Of a stretch of 64,000 bases of DNA, positions 24,373 through 33,579 are shown in pieces. The translations under genes were made by a program, and so were the position numbers. Each line of letters begins with the position of its first letter. Positions within the stretch are counted from its first letter, which is position 1. Source of the DNA: CAYNKA01 sp964397655 (lineage in GTDB: Bacteria; Spirochaetota; Spirochaetia; DTKZ01); contig CAYNKA010000001.1 of NCBI GenBank assembly GCA_964397655.1, forward strand, positions 248,001 through 312,000, in the 5' to 3' direction. The notes below the pieces were generated by a model. It searched no databases. It saw only the letters and a list, made by a program, of their open reading frames with translations, and was not told where the DNA came from.

Positions 24373-25970
24373 CGTGCAAGTCTCTCCCGCGCCTCGTTGC
24401 AGGTTCCGCATTCCGCCAGGGTCTCGAGCATCCAGAGAGCCCCTTGAGCGCCGCATCTTATGAAAACGTCCCAAAACGACCTGCCCAGGACGAAATCCGG
24501 CTTCCAGCCCCCCCTCGCGGCGGCCGGGGCGTAGCGTGTGACGAACGCCATCCCTTTTTCCGCGGTCTTCTTGTTCCAATCGCGAAGCTCCGTGCGGATC
24601 CCTGAAAACTCCATCACTGCGAAACAACCTGCCTCAAAACAGGGAACCTCATCCCATTCGACCCAGAAGGGCATCTCTTCGAGTTCTTTCGCGGTTTTCT
24701 CCGAAACCGTATAAGCTTGGTGTCGTATTCTTCCTTCGCCGAAGATGAAAGCTTCGGTCGTCTCGTCGCTCGGCTCGAGTCGAACGGATATCTCTGCAAC
24801 TGCGTTTTCCGCTGCGGATATCGCGTCATCTGGATTTTCAAGCGCGCTGATTACGTTGCCGCATTTCTCGACATTGTTCTCCGGGAATTTCACTACCGAT
24901 CCTCGTTCGATTCTGCAGAATACGTCCCGGACGCCACGCATTCTCATCCCCTCGTCGGTGCCCAGGATTTCCGCGACTGTTCCCGGAATCGAGATGAAGG
25001 CCCTTTCCGCCGATGTCCATTCTCGTTCGGCGCAGAGGTCTCCGGGATCGGAGCCTACCGCGATTTCCAGTGCTCCGGCGGTCACTTCAACGCCGCTCGC
25101 GTAGGGATAGGTCCAACCCGACATATACCCTCCGGATAGCCGTGCCGCGATTTCCCCGATCATCGGACCCTTACGGGAATAGAAGACATCTCCCTTGGCC
25201 GCGCCGGTGTGTATACCGAGAGCCGCGACCGCCGCCTCGAAAACGGCCGCCACCTCCTCCTGAACCCGCTTCGGTGCCCGGGAGGGCATGGTATGGCCGA
25301 GCTCCACGAATACCGGCGGGAAATGTATGTGCCGGTCCGCTATTCCGCAAATCCGCACCTTGCCGCGATACACGAGGGCGTCGAGGCTGAACTCCGGACC
25401 GTCGATGAAATCTTCGACGATGACCTTTCCCGACCTCGAAAGATTCACGGCCTTTTCCGCCGTATCCGCGAGTTCCTTCATCGTCCGAACGAGCACGACG
25501 CCGCGGGCGCCCATGTTGTCTACGGGCTTGACGACGAGGGGGAATTTCCATTCCGAGTCCGCTATCTTTTCGATGTCTGCCCTTTCCAGGGTCGTGAAGC
25601 TCGGACAGGGAACTCCCTTTTGCGTTAGAATTTTCCGCATTCTCGACTTGTCCGTAGCGTCGAGGGCCGTCTCGTAGGGAATACCCGGCAGCCCCAGCCC
25701 CTCGGCTACGAAGGCGACCGAGGCCGAGAAATCCGTCCCCGCGGTGAAGACCCCGTCGAGGCCCTCAGTAGATCTGTGGTAGGCCGCCCTTTCGAGGAGT
25801 CCTTCCTTGTCCTTCAAGTCCACGAGTTCGAATTCGTCAACTTCCGGTATGCCGACAGCCTTCGGATTTCCGTCGGCCGCGATGACCTTCCAGCCCTTTC
25901 GCTTCGCTATCCGGATGGCCGGGATCTGCATTACGCCGGCTCCCAAAATGAGTATGGTCTTCCTCTTCAC
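24339..25970 (-). CDS. ATP-grasp family ligase with an extra C-terminal domain
   Basis: A 543-residue protein of the CarB/PurD-like ATP-grasp class: N-terminal Rossmann-like domain (ILILGAGVMQIPAI), ATP-grasp core (about 105-300; PLVVKPVDNMGARGV, metal site region GEIAARLSGG). A beta-rich lid follows, then about 110 C-terminal residues with several cysteines (PCFEAGC, IRCGAQGA, ECGTCNEA) that I cannot assign. It likely joins a carboxylate to an amine or sugar. The GTG start has GGAGAG before it; an ATG at 26003 lies inside the preceding gene. Tightly packed with sugar-activation genes, which suggests a glycan-decorating ligase (inference). Confidence 0.8.
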   Translation of the reverse strand: MKRKTILILGAGVMQIPAIRIAKRKGWKVIAADGNPKAVGIPEVDEFELVDLKDKEGLLERAAYHRSTEGLDGVFTAGTDFSASVAFVAEGLGLPGIPYETALDATDKSRMRKILTQKGVPCPSFTTLERADIEKIADSEWKFPLVVKPVDNMGARGVVLVRTMKELADTAEKAVNLSRSGKVIVEDFIDGPEFSLDALVYRGKVRICGIADRHIHFPPVFVELGHTMPSRAPKRVQEEVAAVFEAAVAALGIHTGAAKGDVFYSRKGPMIGEIAARLSGGYMSGWTYPYASGVEVTAGALEIAVGSDPGDLCAEREWTSAERAFISIPGTVAEILGTDEGMRMRGVRDVFCRIERGSVVKFPENNVEKCGNVISALENPDDAISAAENAVAEISVRLEPSDETTEAFIFGEGRIRHQAYTVSEKTAKELEEMPFWVEWDEVPCFEAGCFAVMEFSGIRTELRDWNKKTAEKGMAFVTRYAPAAARGGWKPDFVLGRSFWDVFIRCGAQGALWMLETLAECGTCNEARERLARWKDAVESYCS

Positions 25971-25986
25971 GTCGCGCTCTCCGGAT

Positions 25987-27735
25987 TCATTTCTTTTCCG
26001 CATAAGCCTCGAAAGTATCCCCCAAACCGAAGGTTCTGCTCAACATGCCCCTGATTCCTTCGCCGACGATCTTCGAGATTACGACCGGGAATCTCTCGGG
26101 ATGATGCCCTGTCACCCTGATCCTCTTAACGTCCAGTCCGTATTTTCCGAGTATGAACTTGGCTGCGGCGGTATCCCACACGGAGAAGTGATCGTTCGGG
26201 CTTTTCCTGAAAAATTCGCCGGCGTTCCTCCTGCCGGAAATGCCTTTCCCGTTCGGAGTCGAGAACGCGAGAATTCCGCCGGGCCTGAGAAGCCCTGAAA
26301 TCTTGCGGAGCGCTGCATCGAGGTCTCGGAAATGCTCAATCACGTACCAGAGCGTGACGATGTCGAAGCCTTCGATTCCGAACGCCTCCGTCGGGTCGAA
26401 CGCGAGGAAGTCTCCCTTCCACGCCGGAATCGCGAGCACGCTGCTTACGTATCCGACCGCTTCATCCGCCATGTCCACTCCGTAGGGGAAAAGGCCCCTG
26501 GCACCGGCTTCCGCGAGAAAGGGACCGTAGGCGCAGCCGACGTCGAGGATCCTCTTTCCCGTCAGACCGGGCGAGAGTCTTTCGAGTTCGGCGAGCCTTT
26601 CCTTCGCGAACATGCGTATCCGGTCGAAATCCTCCAGATAGGTCCTGCCGTACTGTTTCCTGTACTCCTCGAAAAAATACTCCTTCTCATAACGCGTCGC
26701 CCTCCCGGAGAAAATCTCGAGGTAGACGATGCCGCACGCCGAACAACGGAAATAGGATTTTTCCTCCTGTCTGTGAACGGCGCGATTCGCTCGCGATCCG
26801 CATACCGGGCAGCCCCTCGATCCCGTCGTATCGAGCGTCGCCACGAAGGCGGAAGGATCCGTTCCTCCGTTCCCAGACATCCGCTTCCGGTCGTCGAGGA
26901 TTTCCTCCGGATTCGTGAGGATCGTCTTGAGTTTCGCCCCGTCCGGCCTGCCTATCCCGAGGGAAAGAAAACCTGCCTTTTCAGCGAGTCTTTCGTGGTA
27001 TCGCGATGGATTCACGAGAACGGGGACAGAGCCTTCCTTCACGGTCTCGTACGGCGTCAAACCGAAAGAGGTGAAGACGAGGTCGTAGGAGGCGAAGAGC
27101 GGCCGCAGATCGGTCATTCCCTTGAAGACCCGGCCGCATCGCCGTTCGAAGGGACGGTGAAAGGCAGGGCCCTCGACGACGTCGATGTCCTCGGGCCGGA
27201 GGGCTCCGGACTCCACGATGGCGTCGAAGGTCTTGTCCGTGAGATTCGCGGGATCTTCTCCGCCGAAGCTCAGGAGCACCTTTCCGACCCGTTTCGGCAT
27301 AGTCTTAGGACTCTTCCAACGGCCTTCTGCCACGAATCCTGAGTCTTCCAGGTTAGGAGGATCCCCTTCTTCGAGCCTTGGGAAACCGTCGACGAGGTAG
27401 GAAAAGAAGGGCCGCGCCTCTCCTCCCTCGTCGAGCCCCAGAGTCGGCGAGTCCTGTGCGATCTCGAATAATTCATGCCTGCCCGTCATGCGCCTGTCGA
27501 ATACGACAAGGTCCCAAGGATCGTCGCTTCTCGATGAATGGACGATCCTGTTTTCCGGTATGATGTTCGCGAGCATTCCCGACAGCGACGTCCATCCCCA
27601 CTCGCCCTCGGAATCCTCAGCGGGAAGGAGCATCCGTCCCTGTTCGCCGAGGCCGGCGAGAAGACGGGCGCAGCGTGCCAGGTGGCCTATGCCCCAATTC
27701 TTCCTCACGGACGGAACGAGAAGAATCCTCTTCAT
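25987..27735 (-). CDS. PseG-like sugar hydrolase/glycosyltransferase fused to a SAM methyltransferase
   Basis: A 582-residue fusion. Residues about 1-290 resemble PseG, the nucleotide-sugar hydrolase of the pseudaminic acid pathway (GIGHLARCARLL, LLSFGGEDPANLT, FTSFGLTPYETV). Then comes a zinc ribbon with two CxxC pairs (about 307 and 333) and a class I methyltransferase (ILDVGCAYGPF, about 394; late SAM motif LRPGGILAFSTPNG). The PseG catalytic His is likely in GIGHLAR. The combination suggests making and methylating a nonulosonic-acid-like or other modified sugar. ATGA overlap with the cytidylyltransferase gene; AAGGCGG before the ATG. Confidence 0.82.
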   Translation of the reverse strand: MKRILLVPSVRKNWGIGHLARCARLLAGLGEQGRMLLPAEDSEGEWGWTSLSGMLANIIPENRIVHSSRSDDPWDLVVFDRRMTGRHELFEIAQDSPTLGLDEGGEARPFFSYLVDGFPRLEEGDPPNLEDSGFVAEGRWKSPKTMPKRVGKVLLSFGGEDPANLTDKTFDAIVESGALRPEDIDVVEGPAFHRPFERRCGRVFKGMTDLRPLFASYDLVFTSFGLTPYETVKEGSVPVLVNPSRYHERLAEKAGFLSLGIGRPDGAKLKTILTNPEEILDDRKRMSGNGGTDPSAFVATLDTTGSRGCPVCGSRANRAVHRQEEKSYFRCSACGIVYLEIFSGRATRYEKEYFFEEYRKQYGRTYLEDFDRIRMFAKERLAELERLSPGLTGKRILDVGCAYGPFLAEAGARGLFPYGVDMADEAVGYVSSVLAIPAWKGDFLAFDPTEAFGIEGFDIVTLWYVIEHFRDLDAALRKISGLLRPGGILAFSTPNGKGISGRRNAGEFFRKSPNDHFSVWDTAAAKFILGKYGLDVKRIRVTGHHPERFPVVISKIVGEGIRGMLSRTFGLGDTFEAYAEKK

Positions 27736-28412
27736 GGGGCCGCCTTTTCGCCGCGCGAGCGAATCCATTCCATGAGTTCATCGAGTCTCACTGGTCTTCC
27801 CCGGTAGATGTCGGAAAAGATCGCGGAGATATTCTCGTAATCCTCCCTCGTGTCTACGGTGACGCGGAAGTCGCTCCGGAATTCGATCGGCACGAGCGGC
27901 CGGTGCAGGGAGAAAATCCGCGGGTTCCCGTAGAGATACGGGGCGACGTGTTCCCGGTCGTACGGGTCCTTCGTCTCTCTTTCGGCTCTGAAGAGCGCCC
28001 CGCACTTCAGGCATTCCACGCCGCAACCCACGGGCATCCCGAAGTGTCCGCCGTAGTCCGCGTCGAGCGAAGCGCATTCCTTCTCCAGCTGCGTCGCGAG
28101 TTCCCAGGAAACGAGGGGATTGTCCCCCGTGGCCCTCACGATCCGATCGACGCCGAAGAATCTCGCGGCGTCCGCGAACCGCTTCAGCACGTCGAGTTTC
28201 GAACCGACGAAAAGACCGTAACCGAGCCTGTCGGCAAACGGGGCGAACGCCTCGCGACTCCCCTCTTCGGTGAGAAGCGCGTGCACGTCGGCGGGCACGC
28301 GCAGAAGCGCTTCCATCGCGTGTTCCAAGATCGGCTTTCCCGAAAGCGGAAGCAGGGCCTTCCCCGGGAGCCGGGAAGAATCGAGTCTTGCCTGAAGGAA
28401 TACGCCGGTCAT
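27732..28412 (-). CDS. SpsF-like cytidylyltransferase (CMP-sugar synthase family)
   Basis: A 226-residue nucleotidyltransferase with the family start VFLQARLDSSRLPGKAL, in which the Arg/Lys of the loop bind the nucleotide. RATGDNPL carries a metal-binding Asp, and DYENISAIF is near the end. Related proteins activate nonulosonic acids with CTP. A longer frame upstream is the reverse frame of the neighbouring gene and was rejected. ATGA overlaps link it to the genes on both sides. Confidence 0.87.
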   Translation of the reverse strand: MTGVFLQARLDSSRLPGKALLPLSGKPILEHAMEALLRVPADVHALLTEEGSREAFAPFADRLGYGLFVGSKLDVLKRFADAARFFGVDRIVRATGDNPLVSWELATQLEKECASLDADYGGHFGMPVGCGVECLKCGALFRAERETKDPYDREHVAPYLYGNPRIFSLHRPLVPIEFRSDFRVTVDTREDYENISAIFSDIYRGRPVRLDELMEWIRSRGEKAAP

Positions 28413-29374
28413 GCCTGGGGGTCCTCCCAGAGCTCGGTTACGCTCTTCCCGTCCATTCTGAACCGGTAGGCGTTCAGCTCGACCCACTTCCGCACCTCCC
28501 GGAATTCCCTGACCGCAGAAGGGAAATCCCCTCCGGCCCTGATGACGAAGGGCAGAAACTTCGAGGAAGGAAGCTCGCCTCGGTCGCCGAGGAAACGCAC
28601 CGCGAGGTTCTTCAGGAAGAAAACGCGGTAGCATTCGTCGGGCGTCGAGTCCTCGGGTGGCGATGCCTCGTAGGACGATATTCTGAACTGGGATGCGGAA
28701 AGGATCGTTTCCCCCCAGAGATGGGCCCGGAAACCGAAATCGAGCTTTTGCCAGTAGGGATTCCCGAGATGGGAATCGTATCCCCCGAGGAGTACGAAAC
28801 GCTCCTTCGAGTACAGTCCGCAGTAATCATAGGGATAAAGGCTCGGAGTCTCGTCCCTCGCAGGCGAAAGCGGAAGAACCCTGAGCCTGTTCCTGTGAAA
28901 CGCAGGAACCCGGAGCGTCGGCAGGATTTCGTTCCTCGTATTGTACAGGCAGGGCACCGCGCAAAGCCATGAACGCTCCCTCGCCTTCTCTATGAACCTG
29001 TCGGAAAAGGAAGTGCTCAGGATCCTCATGTCGTTCCAAAGCACCGCGACGAGACCTCCGGAAGCTTCTCCTATTCCTAGATTGATCTTTTCGCCAGGGT
29101 TCGCTTCCCTGTGGAGAAGGATGAAGCGTACCTTAGGGAAACGCTGGACGAGCGATTCCACCGCGTAGGAATCCCCCCTGGTCTCGATGGACAGGATTTC
29201 GTCGACATCGAGCAGTTCGAGATCTTCGAGGATCTCCGCCCGGTTCACCATGCCCCCGCGGTTGAGCAGCACGATCGAAAGCCCTCTCACCTTTCCCGCG
29301 GGTACGCCCTTCGTGCCTCCCACCACCGTGTAGGAGAGATTTTCGGACCTAGAAGTTGTAGGTATAGTACTCAT
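28409..29374 (-). CDS. glycosyltransferase-like protein of the spiro-SPASM cluster
   Basis: A 321-residue protein with a GT-A-like layout: LSIVLLNRGG, a helix-rich region, VAVLWNDMRIL as a possible DXD-equivalent (NDM), and an acceptor part with aromatic residues (YPYDYCGLYSKERF). I rate it as family 2 related, with low identity to classical members. It starts inside the 3' end of the spiro-SPASM gene (26-base overlap) and ends in an ATGA overlap, so it is translated in step with its neighbours. Confidence 0.65.
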   Translation of the reverse strand: MSTIPTTSRSENLSYTVVGGTKGVPAGKVRGLSIVLLNRGGMVNRAEILEDLELLDVDEILSIETRGDSYAVESLVQRFPKVRFILLHREANPGEKINLGIGEASGGLVAVLWNDMRILSTSFSDRFIEKARERSWLCAVPCLYNTRNEILPTLRVPAFHRNRLRVLPLSPARDETPSLYPYDYCGLYSKERFVLLGGYDSHLGNPYWQKLDFGFRAHLWGETILSASQFRISSYEASPPEDSTPDECYRVFFLKNLAVRFLGDRGELPSSKFLPFVIRAGGDFPSAVREFREVRKWVELNAYRFRMDGKSVTELWEDPQA

Positions 29375-30833
29375 CGCAGTTTCCGCAGATATCCGCGTAG
29401 GTCTTTTTCAGGTGGTCCAGGTAACGCTCGTTCCCCCTGTTCCATATCTCCTCGAGCGAATCCTCGCCGATCTTTCCCAGGACGTGCCGTTTCGTCAGAT
29501 CCTCCCTGCAGATGACGACCGTACCGTCGACGAGAATCGCGAGATCCCTCTTGATATGCCAGCAGGGAAACCGGTTGAGCGGGGACAGGTCCGTGACCTT
29601 CTTCTGTTCCAGGAATCCCGAGAACCAGTCGTACTTCTGGATGACGACGTTCCGGGTCTTCTCCTTCCATGTCCTGTAGAAGGTTTCCAGGGCGTCCTCG
29701 TTTTCCTTCATGCGCACGGCCTGGACGTAGGTCGTCTCGGGAAACAGCGCGAGGAGATTCTCCACCCTGCCCGTGGCTTCCCGAAAGCCTTCGCCCCGCA
29801 GGGTCCTGTAGGCGGCTTCGTCCGTCGCGTCGAGCGAAAGGATCCAGGTCGCTCGGTTTCCCAACAGTTCCTTCACCGCCTTCACGGTTTCGTCCCTCCA
29901 GCCCAGGCCGGAAGTCTCGACGAGGAGTTTGAGTCCTTCGCGCCTCGCGATCGATTCCGCGATCTTTTCGAATCGACCGTGGAAGGACGGCTCCCCCCAG
30001 AGCGAAACGCCGATCACCGCGTCTCCGCACAAGGCCGCGGTTTCCTCCGCTATTCGGTCGAAAAGTTCGACCGGCATTTCCCCCTTCTTCCCGAGCGGAT
30101 TTCCTCCGAAAACGGGATAAGGGCACATCGAGCATGACTGCGGACAGCCCTCGGCGATCTGTACCTGAATGTACGCGGGGAGAGTCCTCAGGATTTCCGG
30201 TTTACTTCCGAGAAGTCCGGTTATCGCGGACGTCCCCTCGGCTTTTTCGGCCGCAACCCTCTCGCAGAGAAGGCGGTTTCGTTTCGTGTCCGTCGTGAGG
30301 GAAACCCTGAGAAGCCTCTGATCCTCGGGTGAAAGTTCGGTCTCGAGGTCGAAGGCGTTGATGTCCCGCTGAATGAGAGAGAAGATGGTATCGCGCTTCA
30401 AGGGGGACGGGGGCGCTTTCAGGAGTTTTTCGAGCGACGGCATGATCCTCGACTTCATGATCTCCGGCGCAAGCCCGTAGGGATAACCGTCGGCGAAAGT
30501 GTACTCCGCGAAGTAGGTCCTGTGGTTCGCGAGCATCTTCTTCGTGAGCTCGGAATCGAGGAAGGGGGCGTCCCCGTACACGTAAACGATGTCGTCGTAC
30601 CTGCCGGCCGCTTCCTTCAGGACGAGGACGAGATCCGCATCGGTCCAGGAAGGCCTTACCGAGCAGTGCAGGCCCGATGCAGTCAGTTCCTCGGTTCCCA
30701 GGACGAGAATATCCTCCCTCGGGACCAGTCTGAGCGCATAGTCCACGACCCGGTCCAGCACCTTTCTTCCGGCCACCGTCTTCATGGCGGCGCCGCCGTC
30801 TTCCGTAAGGTTGATTACCGCGAGCGTCTTCAT
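29349..30833 (-). CDS. spiro-SPASM radical SAM protein with N-terminal nucleotidyltransferase-like domain
   Basis: A 494-residue protein. Residues about 1-170 resemble a MobA/SpsF-type nucleotidyltransferase fold (VINLTEDGGAAMKTVAGRKVLD, YVYGDAPFL). A radical SAM domain follows, with the cluster motif CX3CX2C in GCPQSCSMCPYP (about 229). A SPASM domain with further cysteines (PCWHIKRD, VVICRED, CGNCDEYY) closes the protein and should bind auxiliary iron-sulfur clusters. The family is restricted to spirochaetes and its reaction is unknown. First gene of the glycan-type operon, divergent from xseA. Start chosen at the last of three closely spaced ATGs; Shine-Dalgarno support is poor for all. 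Confidence 0.88.
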   Translation of the reverse strand: MKTLAVINLTEDGGAAMKTVAGRKVLDRVVDYALRLVPREDILVLGTEELTASGLHCSVRPSWTDADLVLVLKEAAGRYDDIVYVYGDAPFLDSELTKKMLANHRTYFAEYTFADGYPYGLAPEIMKSRIMPSLEKLLKAPPSPLKRDTIFSLIQRDINAFDLETELSPEDQRLLRVSLTTDTKRNRLLCERVAAEKAEGTSAITGLLGSKPEILRTLPAYIQVQIAEGCPQSCSMCPYPVFGGNPLGKKGEMPVELFDRIAEETAALCGDAVIGVSLWGEPSFHGRFEKIAESIARREGLKLLVETSGLGWRDETVKAVKELLGNRATWILSLDATDEAAYRTLRGEGFREATGRVENLLALFPETTYVQAVRMKENEDALETFYRTWKEKTRNVVIQKYDWFSGFLEQKKVTDLSPLNRFPCWHIKRDLAILVDGTVVICREDLTKRHVLGKIGEDSLEEIWNRGNERYLDHLKKTYADICGNCDEYYTYNF

Positions 30834-30972
30834 AGTCGTTACCATTATCGACATTTCCGAAAGCCGTGTAAACCGGGACCGCACGGCCGTACGCGGGAAA
30901 ATCGAACGAAAGAGACAGATCCATGGAACGGACCGTTGCCTCAAAGCTGCGAAACGGAGTACCTTAGCCGAC

Positions 30973-32187
30973 ATGATCGAAGCGGGGGAACGCGTTTATC
31001 GCGTTTCGGAAATCACCACCGAGATAAAGTCGATCCTGGAGTCCTCGTATCCCAAGGTCGCGATAGAGGGCGAAATCTCCAATTTCAGGCCTTCCTCTTC
31101 CGGGCATTACTACTTCACCCTCAAGGACCGGGACGCGATGATCTCCGCGGTCATGTTCAAGAACCGCGCCCTCCGCCTCGGATTCCAGCCGAAGGACGGT
31201 CAGCTCGTGGTCGCGCGCGGCAGCCTCTCGGTCTACCCCCAGCGGGGCACGTATCAGATCGTCTGCGATGGCATCGACAAGGCGGGTGAAGGCGACATAC
31301 TCGCCATGCTCGAGGAGAGGAAGCGAAGACTCGCCGCGGAGGGACTCTTCGACGAGTCGAGGAAGAGGCCGCTTCCTCCCTTTCCGGAGCGGATCGCCGT
31401 CGTCACGTCCGCTACGGGCGCGGCGATCAGGGACATCCTCAAGGTTCTCAAGAAACGGAATGCAGGAATCGACGTCGTCGTGCTTCCGGCCCCGGTCCAG
31501 GGCGAAGGATCGGAGGAGAAGATCGCGGCCCAGATCGAGCGCGCGAACCGTTACGGCCTCGGCGACGTCATCATCGTGGGACGGGGCGGCGGTTCACTCG
31601 AGGACCTCCTCCCCTTTTCGGCGGAGGTCGTAGTTCGTGCCATAGCCGGCTCTACCGTCCCCGTCATCTCGGCCGTAGGTCACGAAGTCGACGTATCGCT
31701 CTCCGACCTGGCGGCGGATTATCGGGCTCCCACGCCGTCCGCCGCGGCGGAAGCCGTGTCCAAGGCACGCGACGAACTCCTCAAGTCGGTCGAAGCGTTC
31801 GAGGAGGACCTGCGGGAATCCATCGATCGCAGAATCGACCGCATCCGGCTCCTCCTCGATCAGTTTTCGTCCGACAACCTCGAACGTCACCTCAGGATAC
31901 TTCTCCAGCCCATCCTCTTCCGGCTCGACGATGCCAAGGAGAAACTCGTTTCCTCCATGAAGAACACCCTCGTCAAAGCGAGACACCGCTGTGAAATCGC
32001 GCTCGGTACCGCGGAATCCTGCTCGCCGTTCGAAATACTCAAGCGCGGGTACGCCATCGTGAGGGACAGGGCCTCCGGCAGGGTCCTCTCTTCGGCGAGG
32101 TCGATCAAGGTGAACGACGAGATCTCTATCCGTTTACACGAAGGAGAAATCGATGCCTCAGTCACGAAAACAGCCGAAGAATTTTGA
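30973..32187 (+). CDS. xseA: exodeoxyribonuclease VII large subunit
   Basis: A 404-residue XseA: N-terminal OB-fold (KVAIEGEISNFRPSSSGHYYFTLKD), the catalytic Exonuc_VII_L domain (AVVTSATGAAIRDI, VIIVGRGGGSLEDLLPF, AVGHEVDVSLSDLAADYRAPTPSAAAE), then a coiled-coil that binds the small subunit. It cuts single-stranded DNA into short pieces with XseB. Start at MIEAGERVYRV, the family-like start; the frame upstream belongs to the divergent gene's region. Confidence 0.95.
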   Translation: MIEAGERVYRVSEITTEIKSILESSYPKVAIEGEISNFRPSSSGHYYFTLKDRDAMISAVMFKNRALRLGFQPKDGQLVVARGSLSVYPQRGTYQIVCDGIDKAGEGDILAMLEERKRRLAAEGLFDESRKRPLPPFPERIAVVTSATGAAIRDILKVLKKRNAGIDVVVLPAPVQGEGSEEKIAAQIERANRYGLGDVIIVGRGGGSLEDLLPFSAEVVVRAIAGSTVPVISAVGHEVDVSLSDLAADYRAPTPSAAAEAVSKARDELLKSVEAFEEDLRESIDRRIDRIRLLLDQFSSDNLERHLRILLQPILFRLDDAKEKLVSSMKNTLVKARHRCEIALGTAESCSPFEILKRGYAIVRDRASGRVLSSARSIKVNDEISIRLHEGEIDASVTKTAEEF

Positions 32188-32419
32188 GGAACGGCTCAAG
32201 CGGCTCGAGGAACTCAGCGCCTTGCTCAAGGAAGGGAAAACATCCCTCGAGGAGGCCACGGGTTTTTTCGAGGAAGGAATCAGGCTCGCGCGAGGACTCG
32301 AGAAGGATCTTTCCAGGATCGAACGCCGGATCGAGATGCTCGTTAACGAGCCCACGGAAGAAGACGACAAGCCCGAACTCGAGCTCTTCCCGGAACTCGA
32401 CGAGAACGGAAAGGAATAG
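32153..32419 (+). CDS. xseB: exodeoxyribonuclease VII small subunit
   Basis: An 88-residue XseB with the standard FEERLKRLEELSALLKEGKTSLEE start and a helical body; the acidic tail is variable. It overlaps the end of xseA by 35 bases, so the pair is translationally coupled. Confidence 0.95.
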   Translation: MPQSRKQPKNFEERLKRLEELSALLKEGKTSLEEATGFFEEGIRLARGLEKDLSRIERRIEMLVNEPTEEDDKPELELFPELDENGKE

Positions 32420-32424
32420 GCGAT

Positions 32425-32859
32425 TCAGCGCGCCTTCAACTCCGGCAGGCTTATTCTGTATCCCGGCCTTATCCCGAGCCGGTCGAAGGTCCCTTTGGGG
32501 ACCTCCAAGGCGTAGCGGACGGCGAACGTCGATTCGATCGGCCTGAGGGAGCCGGGAGTCATGTCGAATATTTCCTTTATTTCACCTTCGGACGAGACGT
32601 AGGCGATCGAGAGCGGTATCTCCGTGTTCTTCATCCAGAAAGAGAGCCTCTCGTCGCGATCGAACACGAAGAGCATTCCCGCGCTCTCCCGAAGAGCCTT
32701 CCTGAACATGAGACCGGTCTCCCGTTCCTTCGGCGTTCTCGCCACCTCGAGGGTGAATACTTCTCCTGCCAGCCGGACGGACACGGTCTCCATGCCTGAT
32801 CCGCAGGCGCCGAGAATGGACAATGTAAGTGCGATGAACGCGATCCTGGAGCTTTTCAC
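32425..32859 (-). CDS. DUF192 lipoprotein
   Basis: A 144-residue protein with a lipoprotein signal (SILGAC, Cys 19) and a DUF192 domain (PKERETGLMFR, MLFVFDRDERLSFWMKNT, DLI-like end PGYRISL). The family is exported and widespread with no assigned reaction. It ends 5 bases from xseB (convergent) and follows a secreted hypothetical gene on its own strand with a 24-base gap. Confidence 0.88.
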   Translation of the reverse strand: MKSSRIAFIALTLSILGACGSGMETVSVRLAGEVFTLEVARTPKERETGLMFRKALRESAGMLFVFDRDERLSFWMKNTEIPLSIAYVSSEGEIKEIFDMTPGSLRPIESTFAVRYALEVPKGTFDRLGIRPGYRISLPELKAR

Positions 32860-32883
32860 TGATGCGACCTTCGATCCTCCGGT

Positions 32884-33468
32884 TCAGAATTGGTCGAGGA
32901 AGCCTTTCCTCGCAGCTTCCTCCGCGGACTTCCCGGCCTCGACCTTCTGCCTGGAATCCTCGAAGGCCGAAAGATCGATGTACTTTACCGTGAGAGGTTT
33001 TTCCAAGGCAAGCCTCACCGCATCGGATTCCCAGATAGCCTGCGAAGGCTCGAACGACTTGGGAACGCCGTACTTCTTCTCGAGCGTCGTGAACATCGTA
33101 AAATAATCCATCTTCTCGGCGTTCAACATGAGGATGATGGTGAAGAGCCTCCCGTCCTTGAATCGGAATATTCCTCTTTTAACGTAGAAATTGCCCTCGC
33201 AGTCTATCACCGATTCGGGTTGTTTCGGAAGGAAGCTCACGTCAGCCTCTCCACGATAACGAAAGAACATGTCTCCCTTGAGCCTTTCCTTGACGTCATC
33301 GATCTTCATTCCGAGGTTCAAACCGTGGAAGCCCGCCTGAAGAGCCGCACCAGGACCGCTTTTCACCGTTTCACCCGGCGAAGATGCCTGTGCGTTCGCC
33401 GGGACCGATCCCGTACATAAGGACAGAACGAAGACCAGGGCGAACGATACGACCGCTTTCGTGTTCAC
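32884..33468 (-). CDS. secreted hypothetical protein
   Basis: A 194-residue protein with a cleavable signal peptide (FALVFVLSLCTGSVPANA). The mature part contains a GLNLGMKIDDVKERL motif and a mixed alpha/beta domain that resembles small periplasmic proteins which bind ligands, but I recognise no named family. It is probably cotranscribed with the DUF192 gene. Confidence 0.7.
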   Translation of the reverse strand: MNTKAVVSFALVFVLSLCTGSVPANAQASSPGETVKSGPGAALQAGFHGLNLGMKIDDVKERLKGDMFFRYRGEADVSFLPKQPESVIDCEGNFYVKRGIFRFKDGRLFTIILMLNAEKMDYFTMFTTLEKKYGVPKSFEPSQAIWESDAVRLALEKPLTVKYIDLSAFEDSRQKVEAGKSAEEAARKGFLDQF

Positions 33469-33579
33469 CTTTTCAATATCGGAAAAAAAACCCCTTGGCT
33501 GTACGCCGAACTCCTTCGATCTTTTCGTGGAAAAGACGTCTCTGTTGATTTTTTCGTATCTCCATATCAGTATGAATTC

